Origin: Cinclus cinclus
Taxonomy: Eukaryota > Chordata > Aves > Passeriformes > Cinclidae
Assembly: GCF_963662255.1 (NCBI RefSeq)
Contig: NC_085046.1
Coordinates: 47,445,797 to 47,509,796, forward strand
Direction of reading: 5' to 3'
Length of the DNA: 64,000 bases
Made by a program: the position numbers and the translations under genes. The notes beneath the pieces were generated by a model. It did not search any database. It worked only from the letters and a program-made list of their open reading frames with translations, and was not told the DNA's origin. Of this stretch, positions 8,746 through 21,630 are shown piece after piece (within the stretch, counting starts at the first letter, position 1; each line of letters begins with the position of its first letter).

Positions 8746-11700
8746 TACCCTCTCAGTCTCGCAGACCCCAAACCCTTCAAAACATCCAGCGTTGGCTTGC
8801 AAAAAATGGAACGTGTAGCCACACAAACACATTGCTGGCTTTCGTAGTCCCTTAGAACTTTGTGCACTAGACAACACGAGCTAGCGATCCGCACTTTCAC
8901 TCTCAACTACATGTAGCAGCACATTTCCCCCGAAGCCGCAGAGCTCAAGATTGCAGCAAAGCGTTTCCAGCTGCACGTGCAAAATGGAGAGATGTGTCGG
9001 GCCAGAAAGCATCTGTCCACCCACCTTCTTTCCTGTGATATCCAATCGCTTTCCCGCGTTTCCCGTGTTGCTGTGTCCACGCAGCAAAAGATCGAACAGA
9101 TGGACGGGTCAGGACAGAAGGTGTTTTTCAAGTACCCCCTTCTCTTAGCAGTATACAAAATGAGCCCGGTGAACTGCCGCTGCGTGTCTCCTTTTCCTGC
9201 TAGACCTGCTGTCACTTTCTTCGCTCGCACATCTTCCTTCCAAACATCCAGCCGCTGCGCCTATAGAGAAAGGCTCTAGAAGTAAAAGCGCTGAGTGGCG
9301 TCTTCTCCTTTGCCCACGTAAACCACATCATGTGTGCACTCTGTCTTGTCTTGCTCTCCCTGCATCTATCATTGTGCTCTTTGGATCTTGGAGCCTGAAT
9401 GTTGTTTCTGAGGAGCGCTGCAAGAGGAATAGCTCTCCCTGAACTGTCCCTCAGGACCGCAAGCGTGAATTCTGCTAGCAGGGCAGCTGCAAGCCTGTTT
9501 GGCAGCTAGTGCGCTGCGCACACCAGCCCCGTCCTCTGAGGTTTTGGTCTTGGGCTTTTGTGTGCCGTGGCCATGTCATTCTCCCGGAGGCGAAGCGTCG
9601 TCTATTTCATGCACAGTACAACTGTGCTGGCAGCGAAGCGCTGCTGAAGCATTGCTTCTGCCGAAATGTGCCCGTTGCCTGCACTTTCCTGCTAAACAGT
9701 ACGTAACACTCCAACTCTCTTTTCTCGTTGTCCCCGTATAAGGGCAAAGCTTCTCGGCTACGTCTAATGAAAAAGAACTACGCTGCATTGCCCGTGCTAT
9801 TGCTCCCCCTAAACATTCAAGAGGACAACAGTGCCGTCCTCTTTCTCTGGCCACATGGAAAGAGCCACCAATGCGCCGTGCTCTCTGCACGCGTCTCTTA
9901 AGCTATTTCTCGTGCGTCCTTGTTTGGAAAATATTGTTCTTGCCGTTAGAGTCAGAGATGCAGAGAACACATTCATCGATGCAGTGGACAGAGGACAGAG
10001 TGAGCGTGTGAGCTTGATGTGACCTTCTGTGCTAGCCGGCTGCTAGAGAGCAAGGGAGACGAAGGGGAACAGCCCTTCCCAGGTGCGGTCTCAGGCGCCG
10101 AATTTTTGCGACGGGTAACTACTTTGCCCAACTCCAGGCGCCCCAGAAGCCGGGCGTTGGTCTAGCCCGCAATCAGCCTGGAAAGATGAAGGGAGGTGGT
10201 GGGCAAGAGGTCTATCCCTGGTTAGTGCTCGGAAGCCGAGGGCGGCGGAAGGCAACAGGTCTACCCTGCAGCAGGCTGCCGCGGGTGGTGAAGCGGAGGG
10301 CAACTGGTGTAGCAGAGAAAAGGCCCGCTAGTAGCACCGGAGACGGAGTGCAGCGGGCGCACCGTACTGAGGCGGCAGCGGGAGGGCATCAGGTCTACCT
10401 CGGAACGGGCCGCCCAAGGACGACGGAGGGCAGGCAACTGGTCTACCCAGATACGGGCTCCCACGAGACCCCGAGCGGGCGAAGAGCAACAGGTCTACCC
10501 CGTAGCAGGTCGGCGAAGGCCGTCAGGTGGCGGGCAACAGGTCTACCCTACCCTCGGCCTCCACAGACTGACTGACCGATGGCCATAGGTCTACTCTTTC
10601 CCCACGCCACGCCCGTCGAGGACGCCCGGTCCACCCAGCACGCACCGGGACACTGGCTTTTACCTCCCCAGCCTCTTGCTGGGACAGCAGCTGCTGGAAG
10701 TTGGCAACCGAGCTGCGAGAGTTAGAAACGTGTAGGATGAAGCTTCAGATCCCCTTCCCCTACCCCCAGATCGGGTTCCTCTGTTCTATATGTTGTTGAA
10801 CGCCCAGTAGGACAGGTCCAGCAAGTACTTCTCTCCTGACACGTTTTGCTGAGCGAGTGCTACGTGGACCCATTGAATGCTGACAAGCAAAACGCAAAGA
10901 AGTGTATTTGAGCTGAGGAGAGAGCATGCACAGCGCACAGTATTTCTCTATACTACACGGGATGAAAGGCAGCAAAACTGAACGCGCTGGCCTGGCTTCA
11001 TGTCTCGCTGGATGGCAGAAAGCCAAGAACGACGCGGCAGAGCGCCAGGCTTGTTTGAGCAGCGTACTGGACGGCAAAAGTCCAACAAGAGCTCCTTCAC
11101 CCTCGGCGGAGGCAGCTGAGCATGCTCTTGCTGCTAGGAAAAGTTAACGTGCAGACGGCGAACTCCTCTGCATGAGGCGATAAGCTTCTCTTCTTCTTAC
11201 ACCTTCACTGTTGCAGAGGTTTGCGGAGCAGAGAACACAAACTACTGGGTTGCATGCAGCTTTAGGTACAATTACATCCTTTTTGCTGTACAGAGTCCAG
11301 ACTGTCTATGGAGCTCTCGCTCACGCAAAAGAGGCAGCAGAGAAGTACTTAATGGACTCGTCGTCTCCTTCACACTACGTTAAACGCAACGCCACCAACA
11401 GGGAAAAGGGAAGGAAATATGAAGGAGTGTCTTTATCCTGGAATATATTCCTTTGCTAGCTCCTCCTCCGGGACTTTTGTCCCTGCGAAGCTGTACTTTG
11501 CTCGCTGTGTAGCCGGGGAGAAAGAAACCGTTCGGAAAGCGAGGCGATTTGGTGGCACTTTGCCCCTCGTGCGAAAAGATTATTGCACCGTGAATGTGGG
11601 GCAAACTAACATTTCAAAGGGAAGCTCCGGGCAAGCTTGTTGTCTCGGAGGAGTTCTTTTACGTGAGACGTAGCCGAGAAGCTTTCTGTTTATATTCGGG

Positions 11701-13040
11701 AAATGAGCAAAGACAGCTGGAGTGGTACATACTGTTTAGCAGGAAAGTGCAGGCAACGGGCACGTTTCGGCAGAAGCAATGCTTCAGCAGCGCTTCGCTG
11801 CCAGCACAGTGTGCTGGGCGTGAAATAGACGACGCTTCGCCTCCGGGAGAATGAAATGGCCACGGCACACAAAAGCCCAAGACCAAAACCTCAGAGGACG
11901 GGGCTGGTGTGCGCAGCACACTAGCTGCCAAACAGGCTTGCAGCTGCCCTGCTAGCAGAATTCACGCTTGCGGTCCTGAGGGACAGTTCAGGGAGAGCTA
12001 TTCCTCTTGCAGCGCTCCTCAGAAACAACATTCAGGCTCCAAGATCCAAAGAGCACAATGATAGATGCAGGGAGAGCAAGACAAGACAGAGTGCACACAT
12101 GATGTGGTTTACGTGGGCAAAGGAGAAGACGCCACTCAGCGCTTTTACTTCTAGAGCCTTTCTCTATAGGCGCAGCGGCTGGATGTTTGGAAGGAAGATG
12201 TGCGAGCGAAGAAAGTGACAGCAGGTCTAGCAGGAAAAGGAGACACGCAGCGGCAGTTCACCGGGCTCATTTTGTATACTGCTAAGAGAAGGGGGTACTT
12301 GAAAAACACCTTCTGTCCTGACCCGTCCATCTGTTCGATCTTTTGCTGCGTGGACACAGCAACACGGGAAACGCGGGAAAGCGATTGGATATCACAGGAA
12401 AGAAGGTGGGTGGACAGATGCTTTCTGGCCCGACACATCTCTCCATTTTGCACGTGCAGCTGGAAACGCTTTGCTGCAATCTTGAGCTCTGCGGCTTCGG
12501 GGGAAATGTGCAGCTACATGTAGTTGAGAGAGAAAGTGCGGATCGCTAGCTCGTGTTGTCTAGTGCACAAAGTTCTAAGGGACTATGAAAGCCAGCAATG
12601 TGTTTGTGTGGCAACAGGTTCCATTTTTTGCAAGCCAACGCTGGATGTTTTGAAGGGTTTGGGGTCTGCGAGACTGAGAGGGTAGGATGGTACATAGAGG
12701 TCGAGAGAAAGTGATTGTCGCCAGGGAGGTGGATGCACTTCCGAGCGCGCGACTTTCATTTGGGCCGGAGGATCCCACAGAAATGTGAGCGGGCGAGGGC
12801 GCGCGCATCAAAAGAAACACACGATGCCGCTGTCGACCCACAAAAAAAGGAAGCACTGCCAGCCCACCTCGAATGTCCCGAGAGCAGAGCCAAGTAATAA
12901 ATCTAACGTGCCAAGGCAAAAAGTTGTCCCTGGTCTTCCCCTTCCAACGGCATACTCTTCTTTGCACAGTAATGTTGCGCTGGAAACCAGATCTGCTTGG
13001 CTTTAGCAAAGTTTTCAATCTCTCGGAGTACACAGCAAAG
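8746..13040. repeat. Macrosatellite unit U3
   Basis: IR-L 8746-9779, IR-R 11652-12684. Consensus of the first domain: C922, G1146, C1415, G1586, A2387, T2828, G3249, A3328, T3986. I found no difference from U4 or U6. Confidence 0.96.
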
Positions 13041-16000
13041 TACCCTCTCAGTCTCGCAGACCCCAAACCCTTCAAAACATCCAGCGTTGGCTTGCAAAAA
13101 ATGGAACGTGTAGCCACACAAACACATTGCTGGCTTTCGTAGTCCCTTAGAACTTTGTGCACTAGACAACACGAGCTAGCGATCCGCACTTTCACTCTCA
13201 ACTACATGTAGCAGCACATTTCCCCCGAAGCCGCAGAGCTCAAGATTGCAGCAAAGCGTTTCCAGCTGCACGTGCAAAATGGAGAGATGTGTCGGGCCAG
13301 AAAGCATCTGTCCACCCACCTTCTTTCCTGTGATATCCAATCGCTTTCCCGCGTTTCCCGTGTTGCTGTGTCCACGCAGCAAAAGATCGAACAGATGGAC
13401 GGGTCAGGACAGAAGGTGTTTTTCAAGTACCCCCTTCTCTTAGCAGTATACAAAATGAGCCCGGTGAACTGCCGCTGCGTGTCTCCTTTTCCTGCTAGAC
13501 CTGCTGTCACTTTCTTCGCTCGCACATCTTCCTTCCAAACATCCAGCCGCTGCGCCTATAGAGAAAGGCTCTAGAAGTAAAAGCGCTGAGTGGCGTCTTC
13601 TCCTTTGCCCACGTAAACCACATCATGTGTGCACTCTGTCTTGTCTTGCTCTCCCTGCATCTATCATTGTGCTCTTTGGATCTTGGAGCCTGAATGTTGT
13701 TTCTGAGGAGCGCTGCAAGAGGAATAGCTCTCCCTGAACTGTCCCTCAGGACCGCAAGCGTGAATTCTGCTAGCAGGGCAGCTGCAAGCCTGTTTGGCAG
13801 CTAGTGCGCTGCGCACACCAGCCCCGTCCTCTGAGGTTTTGGTCTTGGGCTTTTGTGTGCCGTGGCCATGTCATTCTCCCGGAGGCGAAGCGTCGTCTAT
13901 TTCATGCACAGTACAACTGTGCTGGCAGCGAAGCGCTGCTGAAGCATTGCTTCTGCCGAAATGTGCCCGTTGCCTGCACTTTCCTGCTAAACAGTACGTA
14001 ACACTCCAACTCTCTTTTCTCGTTGTCCCCGTATAAGGGCAAAGCTTCTCGGCTACGTCTAATGAAAAAGAACTACGCTGCATTGCCCGTGCTATTGCTC
14101 CCCCTAAACATTCAAGAGGACAACAGTGCCGTCCTCTTTCTCTGGCCACATGGAAAGAGCCACCAATGCGCCGTGCTCTCTGCACGCGTCTCTTAAGCTA
14201 TTTCTCGTGCGTCCTTGTTTGGAAAATATTGTTCTTGCCGTTAGAGTCAGAGATGCAGAGAACACATTCATCGATGCAGTGGACAGAGGACAGAGTGAGC
14301 GTGTGAGCTTGATGTGACCTTCTGTGCTAGCCGGCTGCTAGAGAGCAAGGGAGACGAAGGGGAACAGCCCTTCCCAGGTGCGGTCTCAGGCGCCGAATTT
14401 TTGCGACGGGTAACTACTTTGCCCAACTCCAGGCGCCCCAGAAGCCGGGCGTTGGTCTAGCCCGCAATCAGCCTGGAAAGATGAAGGGAGGTGGTGGGCA
14501 AGAGGTCTATCCCTGGTTAGTGCTCGGAAGCCGAGGGCGGCGGAAGGCAACAGGTCTACCCTGCAGCAGGCTGCCGCGGGTGGTGAAGCGGAGGGCAACT
14601 GGTGTAGCAGAGAAAAGGCCCGCTAGTAGCACCGGAGACGGAGTGCAGCGGGCGCACCGTACTGAGGCGGCAGCGGGAGGGCATCAGGTCTACCTCGGAA
14701 CGGGCCGCCCAAGGACGACGGAGGGCAGGCAACTGGTCTACCCAGATACGGGCTCCCACGAGACCCCGAGCGGGCGAAGAGCAACAGGTCTACCCCGTAG
14801 CAGGTCGGCGAAGGCCGTCAGGTGGCGGGCAACAGGTCTACCCTACCCTCGGCCTCCACAGACTGACTGACCGATGGCCATAGGTCTACTCTTTCCCCAC
14901 GCCACGCCCGTCGAGGACGCCCGGTCCACCCAGCACGCACCGGGACACTGGCTTTTACCTCCCCAGCCTCTTGCTGGGACAGCAGCTGCTGGAAGTTGGC
15001 AACCGAGCTGCGAGAGTTAGAAACGTGTAGGATGAAGCTTCAGATCCCCTTCCCCTACCCCCAGATCGGGTTCCTCTGTTCTATATGTTGTTGAACGCCC
15101 AGTAGGACAGGTCCAGCAAGTACTTCTCTCCTGACACGTTTTGCTGAGCGAGTGCTACGTGGACCCATTGAATGCTGACAAGCAAAACGCAAAGAAGTGT
15201 ATTTGAGCTGAGGAGAGAGCATGCACAGCGCACAGTATTTCTCTATACTACACGGGATGAAAGGCAGCAAAACTGAACGCGCTGGCCTGGCTTCATGTCT
15301 CGCTGGATGGCAGAAAGCCAAGAACGACGCGGCAGAGCGCCAGGCTTGTTTGAGCAGCGTACTGGACGGCAAAAGTCCAACAAGAGCTCCTTCACCCTCG
15401 GCGGAGGCAGCTGAGCATGCTCTTGCTGCTAGGAAAAGTTAACGTGCAGACGGCGAACTCCTCTGCATGAGGCGATAAGCTTCTCTTCTTCTTACACCTT
15501 CACTGTTGCAGAGGTTTGCGGAGCAGAGAACACAAACTACTGGGTTGCATGCAGCTTTAGGTACAATTACATCCTTTTTGCTGTACAGAGTCCAGACTGT
15601 CTATGGAGCTCTCGCTCACGCAAAAGAGGCAGCAGAGAAGTACTTAATGGACTCGTCGTCTCCTTCACACTACGTTAAACGCAACGCCACCAACAGGGAA
15701 AAGGGAAGGAAATATGAAGGAGTGTCTTTATCCTGGAATATATTCCTTTGCTAGCTCCTCCTCCGGGACTTTTGTCCCTGCGAAGCTGTACTTTGCTCGC
15801 TGTGTAGCCGGGGAGAAAGAAACCGTTCGGAAAGCGAGGCGATTTGGTGGCACTTTGCCCCTCGTGCGAAAAGATTATTGCACCGTGAATGTGGGGCAAA
15901 CTAACATTTCAAAGGGAAGCTCCGGGCAAGCTTGTTGTCTCGGAGGAGTTCTTTTACGTGAGACGTAGCCGAGAAGCTTTCTGTTTATATTCGGGAAATG

Positions 16001-17335
16001 AGCAAAGACAGCTGGAGTGGTACATACTGTTTAGCAGGAAAGTGCAGGCAACGGGCACGTTTCGGCAGAAGCAATGCTTCAGCAGCGCTTCGCTGCCAGC
16101 ACAGTGTGCTGGGCGTGAAATAGACGACGCTTCGCCTCCGGGAGAATGAAATGGCCACGGCACACAAAAGCCCAAGACCAAAACCTCAGAGGACGGGGCT
16201 GGTGTGCGCAGCACACTAGCTGCCAAACAGGCTTGCAGCTGCCCTGCTAGCAGAATTCACGCTTGCGGTCCTGAGGGACAGTTCAGGGAGAGCTATTCCT
16301 CTTGCAGCGCTCCTCAGAAACAACATTCAGGCTCCAAGATCCAAAGAGCACAATGATAGATGCAGGGAGAGCAAGACAAGACAGAGTGCACACATGATGT
16401 GGTTTACGTGGGCAAAGGAGAAGACGCCACTCAGCGCTTTTACTTCTAGAGCCTTTCTCTATAGGCGCAGCGGCTGGATGTTTGGAAGGAAGATGTGCGA
16501 GCGAAGAAAGTGACAGCAGGTCTAGCAGGAAAAGGAGACACGCAGCGGCAGTTCACCGGGCTCATTTTGTATACTGCTAAGAGAAGGGGGTACTTGAAAA
16601 ACACCTTCTGTCCTGACCCGTCCATCTGTTCGATCTTTTGCTGCGTGGACACAGCAACACGGGAAACGCGGGAAAGCGATTGGATATCACAGGAAAGAAG
16701 GTGGGTGGACAGATGCTTTCTGGCCCGACACATCTCTCCATTTTGCACGTGCAGCTGGAAACGCTTTGCTGCAATCTTGAGCTCTGCGGCTTCGGGGGAA
16801 ATGTGCAGCTACATGTAGTTGAGAGAGAAAGTGCGGATCGCTAGCTCGTGTTGTCTAGTGCACAAAGTTCTAAGGGACTATGAAAGCCAGCAATGTGTTT
16901 GTGTGGCAACAGGTTCCATTTTTTGCAAGCCAACGCTGGATGTTTTGAAGGGTTTGGGGTCTGCGAGACTGAGAGGGTAGGATGGTACATAGAGGTCGAG
17001 AGAAAGTGATTGTCGCCAGGGAGGTGGATGCACTTCCGAGCGCGCGACTTTCATTTGGGCCGGAGGATCCCACAGAAATGTGAGCGGGCGAGGGCGCGCG
17101 CATCAAAAGAAACACACGATGCCGCTGTCGACCCACAAAAAAAGGAAGCACTGCCAGCCCACCTCGAATGTCCCGAGAGCAGAGCCAAGTAATAAATCTA
17201 ACGTGCCAAGGCAAAAAGTTGTCCCTGGTCTTCCCCTTCCAACGGCATACTCTTCTTTGCACAGTAATGTTGCGCTGGAAACCAGATCTGCTTGGCTTTA
17301 GCAAAGTTTTCAATCTCTCGGAGTACACAGCAAAG
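13041..17335. repeat. Macrosatellite unit U4
   Basis: IR-L 13041-14074, IR-R 15947-16979. No difference from U3 found at any site compared. Confidence 0.96.
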
Positions 17336-20300
17336 TACCCTCTCAGTCTCGCAGACCCCAAACCCTTCAAAACATCCAGCGTTGGCTTGCAAAAAATGGA
17401 ACGTGTAGCCACACAAACACATTGCTGGCTTTCGTAGTCCCTTAGAACTTTGTGCACTAGACAACACGAGCTAGCGATCCGCACTTTCACTCTCAACTAC
17501 ATGTAGCAGCACATTTCCCCCGAAGCCGCAGAGCTCAAGATTGCAGCAAAGCGTTTCCAGCTGCACGTGCAAAATGGAGAGATGTGTCGGGCCAGAAAGC
17601 ATCTGTCCACCCACCTTCTTTCCTGTGATATCCAATCGCTTTCCCGCGTTTCCCGTGTTGCTGTGTCCACGCAGCAAAAGATCGAACAGATGGACGGGTC
17701 AGGACAGAAGGTGTTTTTCAAGTACCCCCTTCTCTTAGCAGTATACAAAATGAGCCCGGTGAACTGCCGCTGCGTGTCTCCTTTTCCTGCTAGACCTGCT
17801 GTCACTTTCTTCGCTCGCACATCTTCCTTCCAAACATCCAGCCGCTGCGCCTATAGAGAAAGGCTCTAGAAGTAAAAGCGCTGAGTGGCGTCTTCTCCTT
17901 TGCCCACGTAAACCACATCATGTGTGCACTCTGTCTTGTCTTGCTCTCCCTGCATCTATCATTGTGCTCTTTGGATCTTGGAGCCTGAATGTTGTTTCTG
18001 AGGAGCGCTGCAAGAGGAATAGCTCTCCCTGAACTGTCCCTCAGGACCGCAAGCGTGAATTCTGCTAGCAGGGCAGCTGCAAGCCTGTTTGGCAGCTAGT
18101 GTGCTGCGCACACCAGCCCCGTCCTCTGAGGTTTTGGTCTTGGGCTTTTGTGTGCCGTGGCCATGTCATTCTCCCGGAGGCGAAGCGTCGTCTATTTCAT
18201 GCACAGTACAACTGTGCTGGCAGCGAAGCGCTGCTGAAGCATTGCTTCTGCCGAAATGTGCCCGTTGCCTGCACTTTCCTGCTAAACAGTACGTAACACT
18301 CCAACTCTCTTTTCTCGTTGTCCCCGTATAAGGGCAAAGCTTCTCGGCTACGTCTAATGAAAAAGAACTACGCTGCATTGCCCGTGCTATTGCTCCCCCT
18401 AAACATTCAAGAGGACAACAGTGCCGTCCTCTTTCTCTGGCCACATGGAAAGAGCCACCAATGCGCCGTGCTCTCTGCACGCGTCACTTAAGCTATTTCT
18501 CGTGCGTCCTTGTTTGGAAAATATTGTTCTTGCCGTTAGAGTCAGAGATGCAGAGAACACATTCATCGATGCAGTGGACAGAGGACAGAGTGAGCGTGTG
18601 AGCTTGATGTGACCTTCTGTGCTAGCCGGCTGCTAGAGAGCAAGGGAGACGAAGGGGAACAGCCCTTCCCAGGTGCGGTCTCAGGCGCCGAATTTTTGCG
18701 ACGGGTAACTACTTTGCCCAACTCCAGGCGCCCCAGAAGCCGGGCGTTGGTCTAGCCCGCAATCAGCCTGGAAAGATGAAGGGAGGTGGTGGGCAAGAGG
18801 TCTATCCCTGGTTAGTGCTCGGAAGCCGAGGGCGGCGGAAGGCAACAGGTCTACCCTGCAGCAGGCTGCCGCGGGTGGTGAAGCGGAGGGCAACTGGTGT
18901 AGCAGAGAAAAGGCCCGCTAGTAGCACCGGAGACGGAGTGCAGCGGGCGCACCGTACTGAGGCGGCAGCGGGAGGGCATCAGGTCTACCTCGGAACGGGC
19001 CGCCCAAGGACGACGGAGGGCAGGCAACTGGTCTACCCAGATACGGGCTCCCACGAGACCCCGAGCGGGCGAAGAGCAACAGGTCTACCCCGTAGCAGGT
19101 CGGCGAAGGCCGTCAGGTGGCGGGCAACAGGTCTACCCTACCCTCGGCCTCCACAGACTGACTGACCGATGGCCATAGGTCTACTCTTTCCCCACGCCAC
19201 GCCCGTCGAGGACGCCCGGTCCACCCAGCACGCACCGGGACACTGGCTTTTACCTCCCCAGCCTCTTGCTGGGACAGCAGCTGCTGGAAGTTGGCAACCG
19301 AGCTGCGAGAGTTAGAAACGTGTAGGATGAAGCTTCAGATCCCCTTCCCCTACCCCCAGATCGGGTTCCTCTGTTCTATATGTTGTTGAACGCCCAGTAG
19401 GACAGGTCCAGCAAGTACTTCTCTCCTGACACGTTTTGCTGAGCGAGTGCTACGTGGACCCATTGAATGCTGACAAGCAAAACGCAAAGAAGTGTATTTG
19501 AGCTGAGGAGAGAGCATGCACAGCGCACAGTATTTCTCTATACTACACGGGATGAAAGGCAGCAAAACTGAACGCGCTGGCCTGGCTTCATGTCTCGCTG
19601 GATGGCAGAAAGCCAAGAACGACGCGGCAGAGCGCCAGGCTTGTTTGAGCAGCGTACTGGACGGCAAAAGTCCAACAAGAGCTCCTTCACCCTCGGCGGA
19701 GGCAGCTGAGCATGCTCTTGCTGCTAGGAAAAGTTAACGTGCAGACGGCGAACTCCTCTGCATGAGGCGATAAGCTTCTCTTCTTCTTACACCTTCACTG
19801 TTGCAGAGGTTTGCGGAGCAGAGAACACAAACTACTGGGTTGCATGCAGCTTTAGGTACAATTACATCCTTTTTGCTGTACAGAGTCCAGACTGTCTATG
19901 GAGCTCTCGCTCACGCAAAAGAGGCAGCAGAGAAGTACTTAATGGACTCGTCGTCTCCTTCACACTACGTTAAACGCAACGCCACCAACAGGGAAAAGGG
20001 AAGGAAATATGAAGGAGTGTCTTTATCCTGGAATATATTCCTTTGCTAGCTCCTCCTCCGGGACTTTTGTCCCTGCGAAGCTGTACTTTGCTCGCTGTGT
20101 AGCCGGGGAGAAAGAAACCGTTCGGAAAGCGAGGCGATTTGGTGGCACTTTGCCCCTCGTGCGAAAAGATTATTGCACCGTGAATGTGGGGCAAACTAAC
20201 ATTTCAAAGGGAAGCTCCGGGCAAGCTTGTTGTCTCGGAGGAGTTCTTTTACGTGAGACGTAGCCGAGAAGCTTTCTGTTTATATTCGGGAAATGAGCAA

Positions 20301-21630
20301 AGACAGCTGGAGTGGTACATACTGTTTAGCAGGAAAGTGCAGGCAACGGGCACGTTTCGGCAGAAGCAATGCTTCAGCAGCGCTTCGCTGCCAGCACAGT
20401 GTGCTGGGCGTGAAATAGACGACGCTTCGCCTCCGGGAGAATGAAATGGCCACGGCACACAAAAGCCCAAGACCAAAACCTCAGAGGACGGGGCTGGTGT
20501 GCGCAGCACACTAGCTGCCAAACAGGCTTGCAGCTGCCCTGCTAGCAGAATTCACGCTTGCGGTCCTGAGGGACAGTTCAGGGAGAGCTATTCCTCTTGC
20601 AGCGCTCCTCAGAAACAACATTCAGGCTCCAAGATCCAAAGAGCACAATGATAGATGCAGGGAGAGCAAGACAAGACAGAGTGCACACATGATGTGGTTT
20701 ACGTGGGCAAAGGAGAAGACGCCACTCAGCGCTTTTACTTCTAGAGCCTTTCTCTATAGGCGCAGCGGCTGGATGTTTGGAAGGAAGATGTGCGAGCGAA
20801 GAAAGTGACAGCAGGTCTAGCAGGAAAAGGAGACACGCAGCGGCAGTTCACCGGGCTCATTTTGTATACTGCTAAGAGAAGGGGGTACTTGAAAAACACC
20901 TTCTGTCCTGACCCGTCCATCTGTTCGATCTTTTGCTGCGTGGACACAGCAACACGGGAAACGCGGGAAAGCGATTGGATATCACAGGAAAGAAGGTGGG
21001 TGGACAGATGCTTTCTGGCCCGACACATCTCTCCATTTTGCACGTGCAGCTGGAAACGCTTTGCTGCAATCTTGAGCTCTGCGGCTTCGGGGGAAATGTG
21101 CAGCTACATGTAGTTGAGAGAGAAAGTGCGGATCGCTAGCTCGTGTTGTCTAGTGCACAAAGTTCTAAGGGACTATGAAAGCCAGCAATGTGTTTGTGTG
21201 GCAACAGGTTCCATTTTTTGCAAGCCAACGCTGGATGTTTTGAAGGGTTTGGGGTCTGCGAGACTGAGAGGGTAGGATGGTACATAGAGGTCGAGAGAAA
21301 GTGATTGTCGCCAGGGAGGTGGATGCACTTCCGAGCGCGCGACTTTCATTTGGGCCGGAGGATCCCACAGAAATGTGAGCGGGCGAGGGCGCGCGCATCA
21401 AAAGAAACACACGATGCCGCTGTCGACCCACAAAAAAAGGAAGCACTGCCAGCCCACCTCGAATGTCCCGAGAGCAGAGCCAAGTAATAAATCTAACGTG
21501 CCAAGGCAAAAAGTTGTCCCTGGTCTTCCCCTTCCAACGGCATACTCTTCTTTGCACAGTAATGTTGCGCTGGAAACCAGATCTGCTTGGCTTTAGCAAA
21601 GTTTTCAATCTCTCGGAGTACACAGCAAAG
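17336..21630. repeat. Macrosatellite unit U5
   Basis: IR-L 17336-18369, IR-R 20242-21274. As U3 except T at relative 922 (18102), shared with U1 and identical to the allele in its own right arm, and a private A at 18486 (relative 1306). Confidence 0.96.
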